Assembly (NCBI RefSeq): GCF_023151555.2
Contig: NZ_CP100425.1
Location: forward strand, 1,240,001 to 1,304,000
Direction of reading: 5' to 3'
DNA length: 64,000 nt
DNA from: Photobacterium sp. CCB-ST2H9
GTDB lineage: Bacteria > Pseudomonadota > Gammaproteobacteria > Enterobacterales > Vibrionaceae
Shown here: positions 23,645-32,796 of the stretch, piece after piece
How the letters are laid out: every line of letters begins with the position of its first letter
How positions within the stretch are numbered: the stretch's first letter is position 1
The notes under the pieces: model-generated
Database searches by the model: none
What the model saw: the letters and a program-made list of their open reading frames with translations, nothing else
Told to the model about the DNA's origin: nothing
Program-made: the position numbers and the translations under genes

Positions 23645-25834
23645 ATGAAAAGGAAAATTCAAGTCGCAATGCTGGCTGTGATGGCCGGCACGTTAACGGC
23701 CTGCTGGGATGATGACAACGATGATCCGTCCGGCACCGCAAAAACAGCACTGATCCGAACAGAGGTGCTGGCTGTGAATAACGAACATTGCGCATCAGGC
23801 GGATTACGTATTATCGCGGGGTATGATGACAATCAAAATGCTCAGCTGGATGAAGCAGAATATGTGTCTTCCAAATATATTTGCAATAACGGTCAGCAGC
23901 GTTCGGATGGTGAAGGCAGCGCTATTTTTGATCAGGCGCTGGTGGGGGTTGCCTTTATTGCCAAAGACGATGTGAACTGTCCGGCAGGCGGGCAGAAAAT
24001 ATTCATGGGTGTCGACACAAATGCCAACAGTGTGCTGGACAGCGATGAAGTGACTGACACCCAGATCCTCTGCAGTGATGGTTCGCTCAATGCACCAGAA
24101 TCTGTCATCAACGCTCTGACAGCCTCCCCTTCGACGATTCTGGCTAACGGCAGTTCAGTCCTGGAAGCCACGATCACCAATCCGTCAGAGATCGATGCGA
24201 TTGTCTGGAAAGATGAAGCGGGCAAAGTATTGCAGCCAAGAAGCCAGAACGAGCAGAATATTCTCGACCTGCAGGCCGGGAGTGAGCTGGGGCAATATAC
24301 CTATCGCGTGTCCATCGAGAAAAAGGACACTTCCGGCAAACTGGTGCTGCAGACAAAATCGGTGACGATTACGGTCAGTCAGGCACCTTCCGCAACACAG
24401 ACGGTGTCACTGGATACCCGTCAGGTATTCCTGCCGGATGACTTTACGATGTCTTCTGTGACCGGGGATATCACGGGGACTGTGATTTACGGCAATCCGC
24501 AACCGGCCCCGGCGAATGCATTGCTGAGGCTGGCTGCAATTCCGACGCCGGAGAATACTGAGCTGGTAGGCTTTGTGGCTGAACGTGGCGCGCTGAATCA
24601 GGGAACAACGGCCGAGCAGATTCTGCAATCAATGGTGAATGCGGTCAGTAATAATCTGCCGTCAGCCGGGGATCATATCGATCAGTATTCTCAGACCATT
24701 CTGGATGGCGGGGATGTCTCGGCGAGCTACAATATCACGCTGACCAGCAGTATGCTGCCCACGAACCTGCTGCAAATTATGCTTCAGCAAATGGCAGTGA
24801 ATCAGATTGGCGGTTCGACTGACGCGTTAACTCCCGCTTCCACCGAAGTGGCAGTCACTGATTTTCAGTTTGATATTGTCGTGAGTTACTCGCAGGCTGC
24901 GGACAGTCTGATCATCACGGCGACACTGGTTGGTAAAAATAATGCTGGCCGTTACGCCGATGTCATCAGTGCCACGACCTCCGAAAATATCAGTGCCGCG
25001 CTGGGCAGTACGCTGGAGTTACAGGCGGACTGGTTCCGGGCTGTGGAGCAGACAACCTCAAAAGCTGATTTTCTGTTCGTGATTGATAACTCAGGCAGTA
25101 TGTCGGATGAACAGAATAAGCTGAGCAGCATGACGCAGAGTTTTATCAATACGATTGGCGCTTCAGGGATTGATTTCAAAGTGGGTACCATTACTACAGA
25201 CTCAGATGTGCTCAGAGGAACCGGATTTACCAGCGATGTGAACCAGATTGAGACGGATTTCATTCCGGGTATTTATGGCAGCGGAAATGAGCGGGGTATT
25301 TACTTCTCTGAGAAGGCATTGGATCCGGTTCAGGGGACAGTCACGCTGGCGGGTTATCCGCGCGTCGGGGCGTCGTTGTCGGTGGTGATTGTCAGTGATG
25401 AACCCAGTCACTACGGGAGTACACCACAACCGTTTGATCCCAGCCAGAACCTGTTTGTGGATAACGGCTACCGTGTGTATGCCATTGTTAAACCCGGAGA
25501 TGCAAGTCTCAGTCAGTATGATGATTTAGCGGTTTCCACTTTGGGGAAAGTGCTGAATATCGATCAGATCTCTGAATATGACAGCTTTATGAGCACAGTC
25601 GCCAACAATGCCGGGGCAACCAGTGCGGGCTACAAATTGTCACTGGCTGCGACCCATCAGATCCTGTCGTCATCTCTGGCGGTGAAAGTAGACGGTGTTG
25701 ATGTCCCGAGAAGTACATCTGACGGTTGGCAGTATTATCCGTTATCAGAATCGGTTGTGTTTACTGGGACCGCGATTCCGCCGGTCGGCGCTCAAATTTA
25801 TATCGCTTATCAGTACATAAAAACAACACCCTGA
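23645..25834 (+). CDS. VWA-domain lipoprotein with two DUF7151-like repeats
   Basis: A 729-residue predicted lipoprotein. Lipobox LTAC gives C20 as the lipidated residue. WDDDNDD after it suggests an inner-membrane-avoiding, outer-membrane sorting. Two short repeats follow (residues about 35-85 and 95-140), each with Cys, GG, a D-N-N or D-T-N acidic turn, L-D-x-x-E and a final Cys; I recall this pattern as DUF7151. A von Willebrand A domain spans about 475-660 with the metal site DNSGS at D481. A strand-rich C-terminus ends the protein. The ATG at 23645 is chosen because it begins a clean signal peptide; the GTG at 23630 adds five residues. Likely a surface adhesion or binding protein. Confidence 0.75.
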   Translation: MKRKIQVAMLAVMAGTLTACWDDDNDDPSGTAKTALIRTEVLAVNNEHCASGGLRIIAGYDDNQNAQLDEAEYVSSKYICNNGQQRSDGEGSAIFDQALVGVAFIAKDDVNCPAGGQKIFMGVDTNANSVLDSDEVTDTQILCSDGSLNAPESVINALTASPSTILANGSSVLEATITNPSEIDAIVWKDEAGKVLQPRSQNEQNILDLQAGSELGQYTYRVSIEKKDTSGKLVLQTKSVTITVSQAPSATQTVSLDTRQVFLPDDFTMSSVTGDITGTVIYGNPQPAPANALLRLAAIPTPENTELVGFVAERGALNQGTTAEQILQSMVNAVSNNLPSAGDHIDQYSQTILDGGDVSASYNITLTSSMLPTNLLQIMLQQMAVNQIGGSTDALTPASTEVAVTDFQFDIVVSYSQAADSLIITATLVGKNNAGRYADVISATTSENISAALGSTLELQADWFRAVEQTTSKADFLFVIDNSGSMSDEQNKLSSMTQSFINTIGASGIDFKVGTITTDSDVLRGTGFTSDVNQIETDFIPGIYGSGNERGIYFSEKALDPVQGTVTLAGYPRVGASLSVVIVSDEPSHYGSTPQPFDPSQNLFVDNGYRVYAIVKPGDASLSQYDDLAVSTLGKVLNIDQISEYDSFMSTVANNAGATSAGYKLSLAATHQILSSSLAVKVDGVDVPRSTSDGWQYYPLSESVVFTGTAIPPVGAQIYIAYQYIKTTP

Positions 25835-25905
25835 CTGTCGTATTTTCAGCTGGTTTCACCTGCTGAAGCCAGCTGAAATGTGATGGGTTTGCATCAGGCC
25901 GCATG

Positions 25906-25930
25906 AAGTGACCGGAAAGGTCACTTTTTT
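25906..25930 (+). terminator. Rho-independent terminator after the VWA gene
   Basis: AAGTGACC / GGTCACTT with a five-base loop, followed by TTTT. It lies 72 bases after the stop. Confidence 0.85.
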
Positions 25931-26002
25931 CCTGTTGCCTACTTGTCTTCATGCCGTTTCGTGCTATTTTCTCGCGACCAACGACTAATTGGAGTTATGA
26001 CA

Positions 26003-26575
26003 ATGCCAAAGGCGAGTGAGATTAAAAAGTCTGCAGCCATTGAACACGAAGGTAAGGTTTACTTTGTTAAGGAAATTAGCAAGTTAACCCCAAGCGGCCG
26101 CGCCGGAAGCAGCCTGTACCGTATGCGTATGTATGATGTTGCGACGAACGCGAAAGCGGATGTGAGCTTCAAGGCCGATGACATCATCACGCTGGCAGAT
26201 TTCAGCCGCCATCCGGCGTCTTTCTCTTACATTGACGGCGAAGAGTACATCTTCATGGACAATGAAGATTACACGCCGTATCACTTCAATAAAGAGATGA
26301 TTGAAGAAGAATGTCTGTTTATCACGGAAGATATTCAGGGTCTGCACGTACTGGTTGTGAATGGTGCACCTGTTGCGCTGGAACTGCCTTCTACTGTTGA
26401 TCTGGATATCGTGGAAACTGATCCGTCTATCAAAGGTGCTTCTGCAAGTGCGCGTACCAAGCCTGCCGTGCTGAGCACAGGTCTGACAGTTCAGGTGCCT
26501 GAGTACATTGCCAATGGCGATCGAATCCGTGTGAACACACTGGAACACAAATACATGAACCGTGTAGAGAAGTAA
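26003..26575 (+). CDS. efpL: EF-P-like translation factor EfpL (YeiP)
   Basis: A 190-residue EF-P paralogue that binds stalled ribosomes at polyproline and some other motifs. Three beta-barrel domains are expected. The tip of domain I carries Arg at position 33 (TPSGRAGSS) where canonical EF-P has the modified Lys, the EfpL signature. The C-terminal blocks [20 protein letters not shown] and [17 protein letters not shown] match E. coli EfpL. The ATG at 26003 gives the same N-terminus as E. coli (MPxAxEIKK) and lies eight bases after GGAG, so it is preferred to the ATG at 25997. Confidence 0.95.
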   Translation: MPKASEIKKSAAIEHEGKVYFVKEISKLTPSGRAGSSLYRMRMYDVATNAKADVSFKADDIITLADFSRHPASFSYIDGEEYIFMDNEDYTPYHFNKEMIEEECLFITEDIQGLHVLVVNGAPVALELPSTVDLDIVETDPSIKGASASARTKPAVLSTGLTVQVPEYIANGDRIRVNTLEHKYMNRVEK

Positions 26576-26613
26576 TGTTTTTTGCATGAACAGCTTTCTG
26601 CATGTTTGATTCG

Positions 26614-26642
26614 ACGGCTGCTCACTGAGCGGCCGTTTTTTT
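26614..26642 (+). terminator. Rho-independent terminator after efpL
   Basis: ACGGCTGCTC / GAGCGGCCGT forms a ten-base stem with one G-T pair and loop ACT, followed by six T residues. It lies 39 bases past the stop. Confidence 0.88.
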
Positions 26643-26726
26643 ACCCGGGGGTTCATCAGGAAGGCAATGTTAAGCGACCTAACTTTGCTTACACTGTGAA
26701 TACCTGCTCAACAGTAAGGTCGGCTC

Positions 26727-27221
26727 ATGAAAAGGATGCTACCAGGCCTGATCACACTCTTTTTGCTTCAGGGATGTGCAGGATATGTGGGAGGTGATCT
26801 CGAAGACGTTGTTGTGGATCGCTATGTGGACTACTGCGGTGATACACCGTCCGTTTACCAGATGAAAGTATCTACCGATGCCGGTAATGATTACGGCGAT
26901 GATAATATTGCCGGGACGATTTCTATGTATACCCTGGGTTTACTCCCGACGTACTGGCTTTCTCATGTCGAGAGCAAAGTAACGATCGAGCATCAGGGAA
27001 AAACGCTCTACAGCCGGGAAGATACCAGCCGGATTCATAAATTCTACGGCATTTTGTGGATGCTCTTCCTGCCTGAAAGTATCAATTCCCTTCGCGCTGA
27101 TGAAGGTGCCGGTATACGGGTCATCGAAGGGATCCGGGAAAGAGCTGTGGCCAAAACCCTTCAGGAACTCCCCGACACAGTGGACGCCGGTCAGCTTTGC
27201 GTGACGTACCTCAATGATTAG
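26727..27221 (+). CDS. Small predicted lipoprotein
   Basis: A 164-residue protein. The signal peptide ends in the lipobox LLQGC with C17 as the lipidated residue. The mature part contains two hydrophobic patches (residues about 63-80 and 108-122, the second GILWMLFLPES) that may be short membrane loops, and otherwise no known domain. Two Cys (DYCGD and LCVTY) could form a disulphide. It stands alone between efpL and pxpA. A good TATAAT at 27329-27334 lies after it and probably belongs to pxpA. Confidence 0.7.
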   Translation: MKRMLPGLITLFLLQGCAGYVGGDLEDVVVDRYVDYCGDTPSVYQMKVSTDAGNDYGDDNIAGTISMYTLGLLPTYWLSHVESKVTIEHQGKTLYSREDTSRIHKFYGILWMLFLPESINSLRADEGAGIRVIEGIRERAVAKTLQELPDTVDAGQLCVTYLND

Positions 27222-27375
27222 ACTCAAATATCTCATTCCAGCGGCAAGGAAGATCCGGATAAGCTGACGGTATTGTCATTGCGAAACGGCATTGCTTGTG
27301 ACTTCGGGTGAATGTTTGGCAAACTCGTTATAATTGAATCAGGTAGGATGATTTCAGCGAGCGCTAAGGATTTGC

Positions 27376-28116
27376 ATGAAACTGAATTGTGATATGGGTG
27401 AAAGCTTCGGTTGCTGGCAAATGGGGAATGACGCAGCGGTCATGCCCTGGATTGATATGGCCAACATTGCCTGCGGCTTTCATGCCTCAGACCCTGACAT
27501 TATGTCGGAAACGGTCGCCTGTGCCGTCGCGCATCAGGTGATGATCGGTGCGCATCCGGGTTATGACGATAAACCCGGTTTTGGACGGCGCAGCATTCCT
27601 CACAGCCCTGTCGAAATTCGCCATCTGGTGGCGTATCAGACCGGTGCGCTGGAGGCAATCTGTCAGCTGCACGGCGGACATGTGGCTTATGTGAAGCCAC
27701 ATGGTGCGCTTTACCATGACATGATGGGGAATCCGGCAGTGCTGGAAGCGATTCTGACAGCCACGGCTGCAATGAACCGCCAGCGAGCAACTCCCCTGAG
27801 CCTGATGGTGCTGGCACAGCGTGATAACCGTGCGATTGAGGCGATCGCACAGCAATATCAGGTCAGTTTGCTGTTCGAAGCCTTTGCTGATCGTGCCTAC
27901 GATGAACAGGGGAAACTGGTCGCCAGAAGCCAGCCCGGTGCGGTACATCATGATAACAACAGAATCAGGCAGCAGGCACTGGAGCTGGCGTCCGGACACG
28001 TCACAACGCTGAATGGCCGGATATTATCATTACGGGCGGATACCTTATGTGTGCATGGTGACAATCCTGAATCGATTGCCACGATCGCCGATATCAGAAA
28101 GGCGATGACGGTATGA
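27376..28116 (+). CDS. pxpA: 5-oxoprolinase subunit A
   Basis: A 246-residue LamB/YcsF family protein. PxpA with PxpB and PxpC forms the ATP-dependent bacterial 5-oxoprolinase that opens pyroglutamate to glutamate. Seen: the N-terminal block MKLNCDMGESFG, ANIACGFHASDP near 30, GAHPGYDD near 55, VKPHGALYHDM near 103 and LCVHGDN near 225. The gene overlaps pxpB by four bases, which indicates translational coupling. It opens a five-gene run with pxpBC, a cyclotransferase-like gene and a zinc-ribbon gene. Confidence 0.93.
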   Translation: MKLNCDMGESFGCWQMGNDAAVMPWIDMANIACGFHASDPDIMSETVACAVAHQVMIGAHPGYDDKPGFGRRSIPHSPVEIRHLVAYQTGALEAICQLHGGHVAYVKPHGALYHDMMGNPAVLEAILTATAAMNRQRATPLSLMVLAQRDNRAIEAIAQQYQVSLLFEAFADRAYDEQGKLVARSQPGAVHHDNNRIRQQALELASGHVTTLNGRILSLRADTLCVHGDNPESIATIADIRKAMTV

Positions 28117-28811
28117 TTCGATTCGATTCTGTTTCTGAAACCTGCCTGATGGTCATGCTGGCCGATGAGATTGATCTCGACCTGACACCTTTAATCGCCC
28201 GGCTTGCCAGTCAGATAGATGCTGACTTTACGAATCAGCTGATTGACATCGTGCCTGCTTATACTTCCATTCTGATTCATTTTCATCCGGATAAAGTCAC
28301 GGAGCGCCTGCTCAGAGAGCGGGTTCAGCTGTGTTATGAGCGCTGGCAGGGGAAGTCCCGGCACACGGGCGGCAAACTCATCGAATTACCCGTTTATTAT
28401 CATCCTGAAGTCGGCCCGGACCTGGTTTCACTGGCGGAGGTCAAAGGCTTGAGTATCGACGAGGTGATTGCGCTGCACAGCGGGCAGATTTATACCGTCT
28501 GTGCCATTGGTTTTGCGCCGGGTTTTGCATTTTTAGCCAGCGTGGATGAAGCCATTGCGATGCCGCGTCACGCAGAGCCCCGGCTCAGTGTCGCGCCCGG
28601 CAGTGTCGGGATCGCGAATCAGCAAACAGCCGTGTATCCGTCGCAGTCTCCCGGCGGCTGGCAAATTATCGGGAATTGTCCGAAATCCCTGTTTAACCCG
28701 CAACAGGAGCCAATGACACCATTTCAGGTCGGGGATCAGGTGCGTTTTCAACCCGTTGACCGAACTGCTTTTCAGTCTCTCGGAGGGGAAATATGGCCAC
28801 ACTGGAAGTAA
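28113..28811 (+). CDS. pxpB: 5-oxoprolinase subunit B (KipI-like)
   Basis: A 232-residue cyclophilin-like subunit (allophanate hydrolase subunit 1 family). Typical block: LPVYYHPEVGPDL near residue 92, IGFAPGFAFL near 131, RLSVAPGSVGIANQQTAVYP near 155-175, and GGWQIIGNCP near 182. It starts inside the pxpA stop (ATGA overlap) and its end overlaps pxpC by 19 bases. It works as a complex with subunit C in ATP-driven opening of 5-oxoproline. Confidence 0.93.
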   Translation: MIRFDSVSETCLMVMLADEIDLDLTPLIARLASQIDADFTNQLIDIVPAYTSILIHFHPDKVTERLLRERVQLCYERWQGKSRHTGGKLIELPVYYHPEVGPDLVSLAEVKGLSIDEVIALHSGQIYTVCAIGFAPGFAFLASVDEAIAMPRHAEPRLSVAPGSVGIANQQTAVYPSQSPGGWQIIGNCPKSLFNPQQEPMTPFQVGDQVRFQPVDRTAFQSLGGEIWPHWK

Positions 28812-29719
28812 TGCGTTCCGGGGCACACACTCTGGTACAGGATACCGGCAGGCTGGGTGTTGCCCGGCAGGGCTTAAGCCAGGGCGGCGCAGCAGATCTG
28901 CATGCTTATTGCTGGGCCAATTATCTGCTGGGGAACCCGATGGACTGTGCTCAGCTGGAAATTACGGTAGGGCAGGCCAGTTTCAAGGCGCATGCGGATA
29001 TTGAATGTGCCCTGACCGGTGCAGAAATGCAGGCCAGCCTGGATGGTGAATCGGTCGGCACTTGGGCGACTTTCGTCATGCGTAAGGGGCAAACCCTCCA
29101 GCTGGGCTATGCCCGTAGCGGTTTGCGTGCCTACCTGGCGATTCAGGGCGGCATTGATGTTCCCCGTGTCCTCGGCAGCCGCGCCACTGTGGTTCGCAAT
29201 GAAATCGGGGGTGTTGAAGGCAGAGCGTTGAGACAGGGAGATCACCTGCCTATTCGTCCAAGTCAGATTCGCCATCATCCCCGATATGTGCCGCCCCGTT
29301 TTATTCCTGACTATGACAGTCCGGCTGAACTGCATTTGATGGTTTCGTCGCAGTGGGATTTATTTCCGCCCGATGCCCGCAATCAGTTCTTTGATAATCA
29401 CTACCATGTCCTGCCGGAAAGTGACCGCATGGGCTGCCGGCTGGAAGGCAACGCGATTCTGGGAGGGCCTGCGGGAATTGTGTCTGAAGGCATCGCACTG
29501 GGCGCAGTACAGATTCCGCCGAACGGGCAGCCAATTGTTCTGCTGAATGACCGGCAGACTTTAGGCGGGTACCCCAAACTGGGATGCGTGGCCCGTATTG
29601 ATTTGCCCAGACTGGCACAGGCCCGGCCGGGAAAAGACATCCGATTTATTCGCGGCGATTTGGTATCATTGCGCAAAGCATGGCAACGTTTCTCACATTT
29701 TTTCGGGTTGCCATATTAG
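28793..29719 (+). CDS. pxpC: 5-oxoprolinase subunit C (KipA-like)
   Basis: A 308-residue cyclophilin-like subunit (allophanate hydrolase subunit 2 family). Blocks seen: HTLVQDTGRLGVARQGLSQGGAAD (N-terminal, in parts), NPMDCAQLEIT near 43, YLAIQGGIDVPRVLGSRAT near 110-128, and LNDRQTLGGYPKLGCV near 246-262. It overlaps pxpB by 19 bases with a different frame. GGAGGGG precedes the start inside pxpB. Completes the pxpABC enzyme. Confidence 0.93.
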   Translation: MATLEVMRSGAHTLVQDTGRLGVARQGLSQGGAADLHAYCWANYLLGNPMDCAQLEITVGQASFKAHADIECALTGAEMQASLDGESVGTWATFVMRKGQTLQLGYARSGLRAYLAIQGGIDVPRVLGSRATVVRNEIGGVEGRALRQGDHLPIRPSQIRHHPRYVPPRFIPDYDSPAELHLMVSSQWDLFPPDARNQFFDNHYHVLPESDRMGCRLEGNAILGGPAGIVSEGIALGAVQIPPNGQPIVLLNDRQTLGGYPKLGCVARIDLPRLAQARPGKDIRFIRGDLVSLRKAWQRFSHFFGLPY

Positions 29720-29747
29720 GGGTTGTGTACCTTTCCTGGAGGATTCG

Positions 29748-30308
29748 ATGTACATCTTTGGCTACGGCAGTTTAATTAATCGCGCATCCCGCCAGCGGAC
29801 TGGCCAGACGGGTCAGGCTGTTCCCGCTGTTGTGGAAGGTTTAGAACGCCATTGGGGCAAAGTTGACAGGACCTACAGCATTTCGCCGCTGGTGGCGATG
29901 CCCGGGGAAGGACGCTGTAACGGCGTGCTGGTGAAAGTCGAAGAAGATGCTCTGATGCATTTTGACCACAGGGAAAGGGGATACACTCGTATGGAGGTTG
30001 ATCCGGCCCATATCACACAGCACGAGATTCTGAAATTTGATGCGTCGGTCTGGGTCTATGTGAAAACAAATCCGGCTCCGCCGTGTCAGCTCAACCCGAT
30101 CATGCAAACATATGTCGATACGGTTCTGGCAGGGTGTTTGTCTATTTCTGATGCTTTTGCCCGAACCTTCATTGATACCACTTCCGGCTGGCATCACCCG
30201 TTGGAAAACGATCGCAATGCGCCGAAGTACGGCAATCTGGCCGGAGTTGAAGCGGCGCATCTTCCGGTGATTGACCGTCTGATCCACCCGGTGCGGACAC
30301 ATGGCTAA
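29748..30308 (+). CDS. Gamma-glutamylcyclotransferase-like protein
   Basis: A 186-residue protein of the gamma-glutamylcyclotransferase fold. The N-terminal FGYGSLIN matches the glycine-rich YGSL signature and the acid E in DHRERGY (near residue 83) is a candidate catalytic Glu. Members convert gamma-glutamyl peptides to 5-oxoproline plus the freed amino acid. TGGAGGA lies just before the ATG and the gene follows pxpC by 28 bases, so the product 5-oxoproline would go straight to PxpABC. The region upstream in the same frame is not conserved-looking. Substrate (glutathione-type or other) is inference. Confidence 0.75.
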   Translation: MYIFGYGSLINRASRQRTGQTGQAVPAVVEGLERHWGKVDRTYSISPLVAMPGEGRCNGVLVKVEEDALMHFDHRERGYTRMEVDPAHITQHEILKFDASVWVYVKTNPAPPCQLNPIMQTYVDTVLAGCLSISDAFARTFIDTTSGWHHPLENDRNAPKYGNLAGVEAAHLPVIDRLIHPVRTHG

Positions 30309-30552
30309 ACCCAATAAAAAGGGGCCGGAGAAAACAGTCGAAATCTTTTGCAGCCAGTGCAGGACTTTACTGTTGAAGTACCGCAAAGGCGGAAAGGGGG
30401 CCCTGGTTAAGTGTTTCAAGGAACGCATCGTCAAAGATTATACGCGCGTCCCTTGTCATTGCCCGGGCTGTGAGCAGCCTTTTGCCAGAGATACCCTGAT
30501 TCGGGGGACTCCGGCATTGAAAGTCATTGGCGGAAAAGCGTTTCAGAAATAA
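30301..30552 (+). CDS. Small zinc-ribbon protein
   Basis: An 83-residue basic protein with two Cys pairs (CSQC near residue 17 and CHCPGC near 52) that would bind one zinc in a ribbon fold. The remainder is Lys/Arg-rich. Its ATG overlaps the stop of the cyclotransferase gene by eight bases, so it belongs to the same transcript. I recall it only as a conserved hypothetical. Nucleic-acid binding is possible. Confidence 0.7.
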   Translation: MAKPNKKGPEKTVEIFCSQCRTLLLKYRKGGKGALVKCFKERIVKDYTRVPCHCPGCEQPFARDTLIRGTPALKVIGGKAFQK

Positions 30553-30555
30553 ACA

Positions 30556-31338
30556 TCAGGGCTCCATGGCACCTGATTGCGCAGTTATCTCACTGAGATT
30601 GCTTGTGAAATAGGTTTGAGGACAGTGCTCACGCTTGTTTCTCAGGACGGCTTTCAGATCCAGGATTTTGCGTTTATATGTTCCCCGGACCAGCTGGTAA
30701 TCCAGTTCAGGTGAGAACCAGAGATTAACGACTCGGTCGGGCTTTTTGATTTGTTCGACCCGAATCGCCTTCACTTTACCGTAGTTCGTATTCAGTGTTT
30801 CCTCTCCGGCGACTCGGAAGTAGTAATGGCTGACGTCATCCGATTCCTGCATTTTGAAGTCAAAGGTTTTCTTTCCCTGAATCAGGTTCAGCCGCATCTG
30901 GCTGGCAACCGCTTCCACATCCAGCAACGGCAGATCACTGCTGTTGAAACTCATTTTCTCACCATCATTGACGATGTCTGAACGAGTCCCGTCCTGATTA
31001 AACTGACCGCGTGTGGTGCCATCCAGCAGACCCGTAATGGTGCGATTGAAAGACTGCGTAATGAAGGAATTTTTTAAGTCGGACCAGACTAATCGCGTTT
31101 GCTGTTCAAAATTTGTTTTCATCACCAAAGCCGACAATTTACTGCGGGAGCGGATTTCGACCTGCTGATTGTTTTCCCAGCTGAGCTTACGCTCAAAAAA
31201 GCCGATTTTATGGCTGCCGTAATAAAGATCGTAGGTGAGCGTTTTGACACATTGGTGCCATTCCACGGGTGGAGATGCCATGGCAGCGGATGACGCCATG
31301 CTGAACGTCAGGAAAGCAGACAAAATCAAACGACTCAC
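30556..31338 (-). CDS. DUF3108 exported protein
   Basis: A 260-residue periplasmic protein of family DUF3108. A signal peptide begins VSRLILSAFLTFSM and ends AMA. The mature protein is beta-rich with the family blocks YDLYYGSHKIGFFERKLSW, FNRTITGLLDGTTRGQFNQDG and VNLWFSPELDYQLVRG. The start is the GTG at 31338 because GGGGAGG lies five bases before it and it starts the signal peptide directly; the ATG at 31380 would add 14 unrelated residues. Converges with the zinc-ribbon gene, three bases apart. Confidence 0.82.
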   Translation of the reverse strand: MSRLILSAFLTFSMASSAAMASPPVEWHQCVKTLTYDLYYGSHKIGFFERKLSWENNQQVEIRSRSKLSALVMKTNFEQQTRLVWSDLKNSFITQSFNRTITGLLDGTTRGQFNQDGTRSDIVNDGEKMSFNSSDLPLLDVEAVASQMRLNLIQGKKTFDFKMQESDDVSHYYFRVAGEETLNTNYGKVKAIRVEQIKKPDRVVNLWFSPELDYQLVRGTYKRKILDLKAVLRNKREHCPQTYFTSNLSEITAQSGAMEP

Positions 31339-31791
31339 AAAACCTCCCCAGAGTCTGGTTGCAACCATACAACAGGCCACCTAATTAACTTAGCAGATCG
31401 AACGATTGTTGTTATCCATTGCTGAGACAATCTGCACGCCGGTTGAGTTCCGGCTGAGTACAATGTCAGTCAGGAAAAAGCCCAGATACCTGCTCTCTAT
31501 TGTCTGACAATACATGGCGACAGCATATCCATTGTATGAAGTTTTTATGTCAGTACGAGGTCATGAAATTCAGTCACTTAAATGAAGTCCCACGCGATAG
31601 GCTGCCACCTTCAGAGCAGCAGAAAACGCTAATTGACTGAAAAGTGGTTTGTTCTGTTTTTCGGCCTTAGCAAATCAATGTGACAATGAGATGTCGAAAA
31701 TTTGACGCTTTTGAGGTCCGAACCTATGTTTTATGAGCCCTTGCGGCATGTACCTGAAGCAAAGTGAACGAAAAGAGCGTGGGAGGACAGG
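31339..31791. other. 450-base gap without a clear gene
   Basis: No gene is supported here. A 25-codon frame from 31563 (MKFSHLNEVPRDRLP...) follows GAGG but is too short to judge. No terminator, repeat or RNA gene was recognised. Confidence 0.4.
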
Positions 31792-32010
31792 ATGAAGAAG
31801 GCAAACGGTGCCTATCGGCTGCAAATTATTAAGGAGGTTGCGACCAGAAAACGGCTTGAAGGCAGCGATGATCCTATGGCAAATCATATTTATCAGTTAT
31901 TGGAATCCAGAGCACATGTGACTGACAATGGTGATAACCACTTATTCAGTGGCAATCATTTTGATGAGCAGGCGGGTGGCTGGGTCAGCAATTTCTGGAA
32001 TGCGAAGTAA
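31792..32010 (+). CDS. Small hypothetical protein
   Basis: A 72-residue hydrophilic protein (MKKANGAYRLQIIKEVATRKR...) with GGGAGGACAGG before the ATG. It has no membrane span and no Cys, and ends in a Trp/Asn-rich tail (GGWVSNFWNAK). No family is recognised. The last codons overlap a second 47-codon frame (32000-32143) whose reality is uncertain. The next strong gene is the DUF2947 gene at 32306. Ribosome site and codon use support expression. Confidence 0.45.
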   Translation: MKKANGAYRLQIIKEVATRKRLEGSDDPMANHIYQLLESRAHVTDNGDNHLFSGNHFDEQAGGWVSNFWNAK

Positions 32011-32305
32011 GACCAAAACTCCAAAGCAGATCAGTTTTACAAAGCATCCGGTGATGGTGCTAGGAAAAATTAAATCTTATGCCGCCCCGGTGTGCTGTGA
32101 ATACATTGATCCCAGACTGAATCCGGTCGGTCGCATCAAATAAGTGAGAATGACGTGTCGGGGTCAGTCCTGCCGGGGCTGCCCCTTGTCGTGCAGTGAA
32201 ACGCAGTCCTTTACATGGATTTCCCCTGACAAAATTCGCCCCTTTCTGGTAACACGTCGTTATCTGCGGTACATTTCCCGGTCTCATTGTTTTCCGAATT
32301 TGATC

Positions 32306-32779
32306 ATGCACTATATCGATATCAACGCTTATTCCCGCAAGTGGATTTTCACGCACGCATCTATGCCTGTCCCGGCTGATGATCTGGCTCAAATCAAACC
32401 GTTGACTCAGGCGCGTTCAGCGACGTTGTGGCGAGAGCATATCAGTGCGCAAAGCCCGGATGCCGATCATTTCGGAAGCGGTGACTGGCCGAATCAGGAT
32501 AAAAACTGGATTGAAAAGACAGACTGGCAAACGGCATGGGACGGCGATGATCCAGCCCTGCCGGAAGCGCTGGCCGAGTTCCTGACCTGGGAAGACAATA
32601 CGCCTGTATATTTCTGTTATGAGAAATATAATCTGATTGAAACGACCTGGGCTGTATTTCAGCGACACTGGAAGAACTTTCTGTTCTTTGATGATGGCCC
32701 GTTGCTGATCGCCAAAAAGAAAACACAGGCCGTCTGGTTTCAGTCCGACGGAACCTGCCGGTTTGGCCACCGCGAGTAA
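32306..32779 (+). CDS. DUF2947 family protein
   Basis: A 157-residue cytosolic protein matching DUF2947, a family I recall from Vibrionaceae. Blocks are YSRKWIFTHASMPV near the N-terminus, GDWPNQDKNW in the middle, LTWEDNTPVYFCYEKYNLIETTWAVF and WKNFLFFDDGPLLIAKKK near the end. The frame stays open upstream to 32144, but that part is unlike the family, so ATG 32306 (MHYIDIN) is chosen despite a weak ribosome site. Function is unknown. It converges with the pirin gene. Confidence 0.78.
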   Translation: MHYIDINAYSRKWIFTHASMPVPADDLAQIKPLTQARSATLWREHISAQSPDADHFGSGDWPNQDKNWIEKTDWQTAWDGDDPALPEALAEFLTWEDNTPVYFCYEKYNLIETTWAVFQRHWKNFLFFDDGPLLIAKKKTQAVWFQSDGTCRFGHRE

Positions 32780-32796
32780 ATCATCAGAGCGCCGGG

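Noticed and set aside
32000..32143. 47-codon frame overlapping the stop of the small hypothetical gene
   Set aside because: Ribosome site and conservation evidence are too weak to list as a gene; kept only as part of a finding.
32144..32305. N-terminal extension of the DUF2947 gene
   Set aside because: Residues are Cys/Arg-rich and unlike the family, and the family begins at the ATG at 32306.
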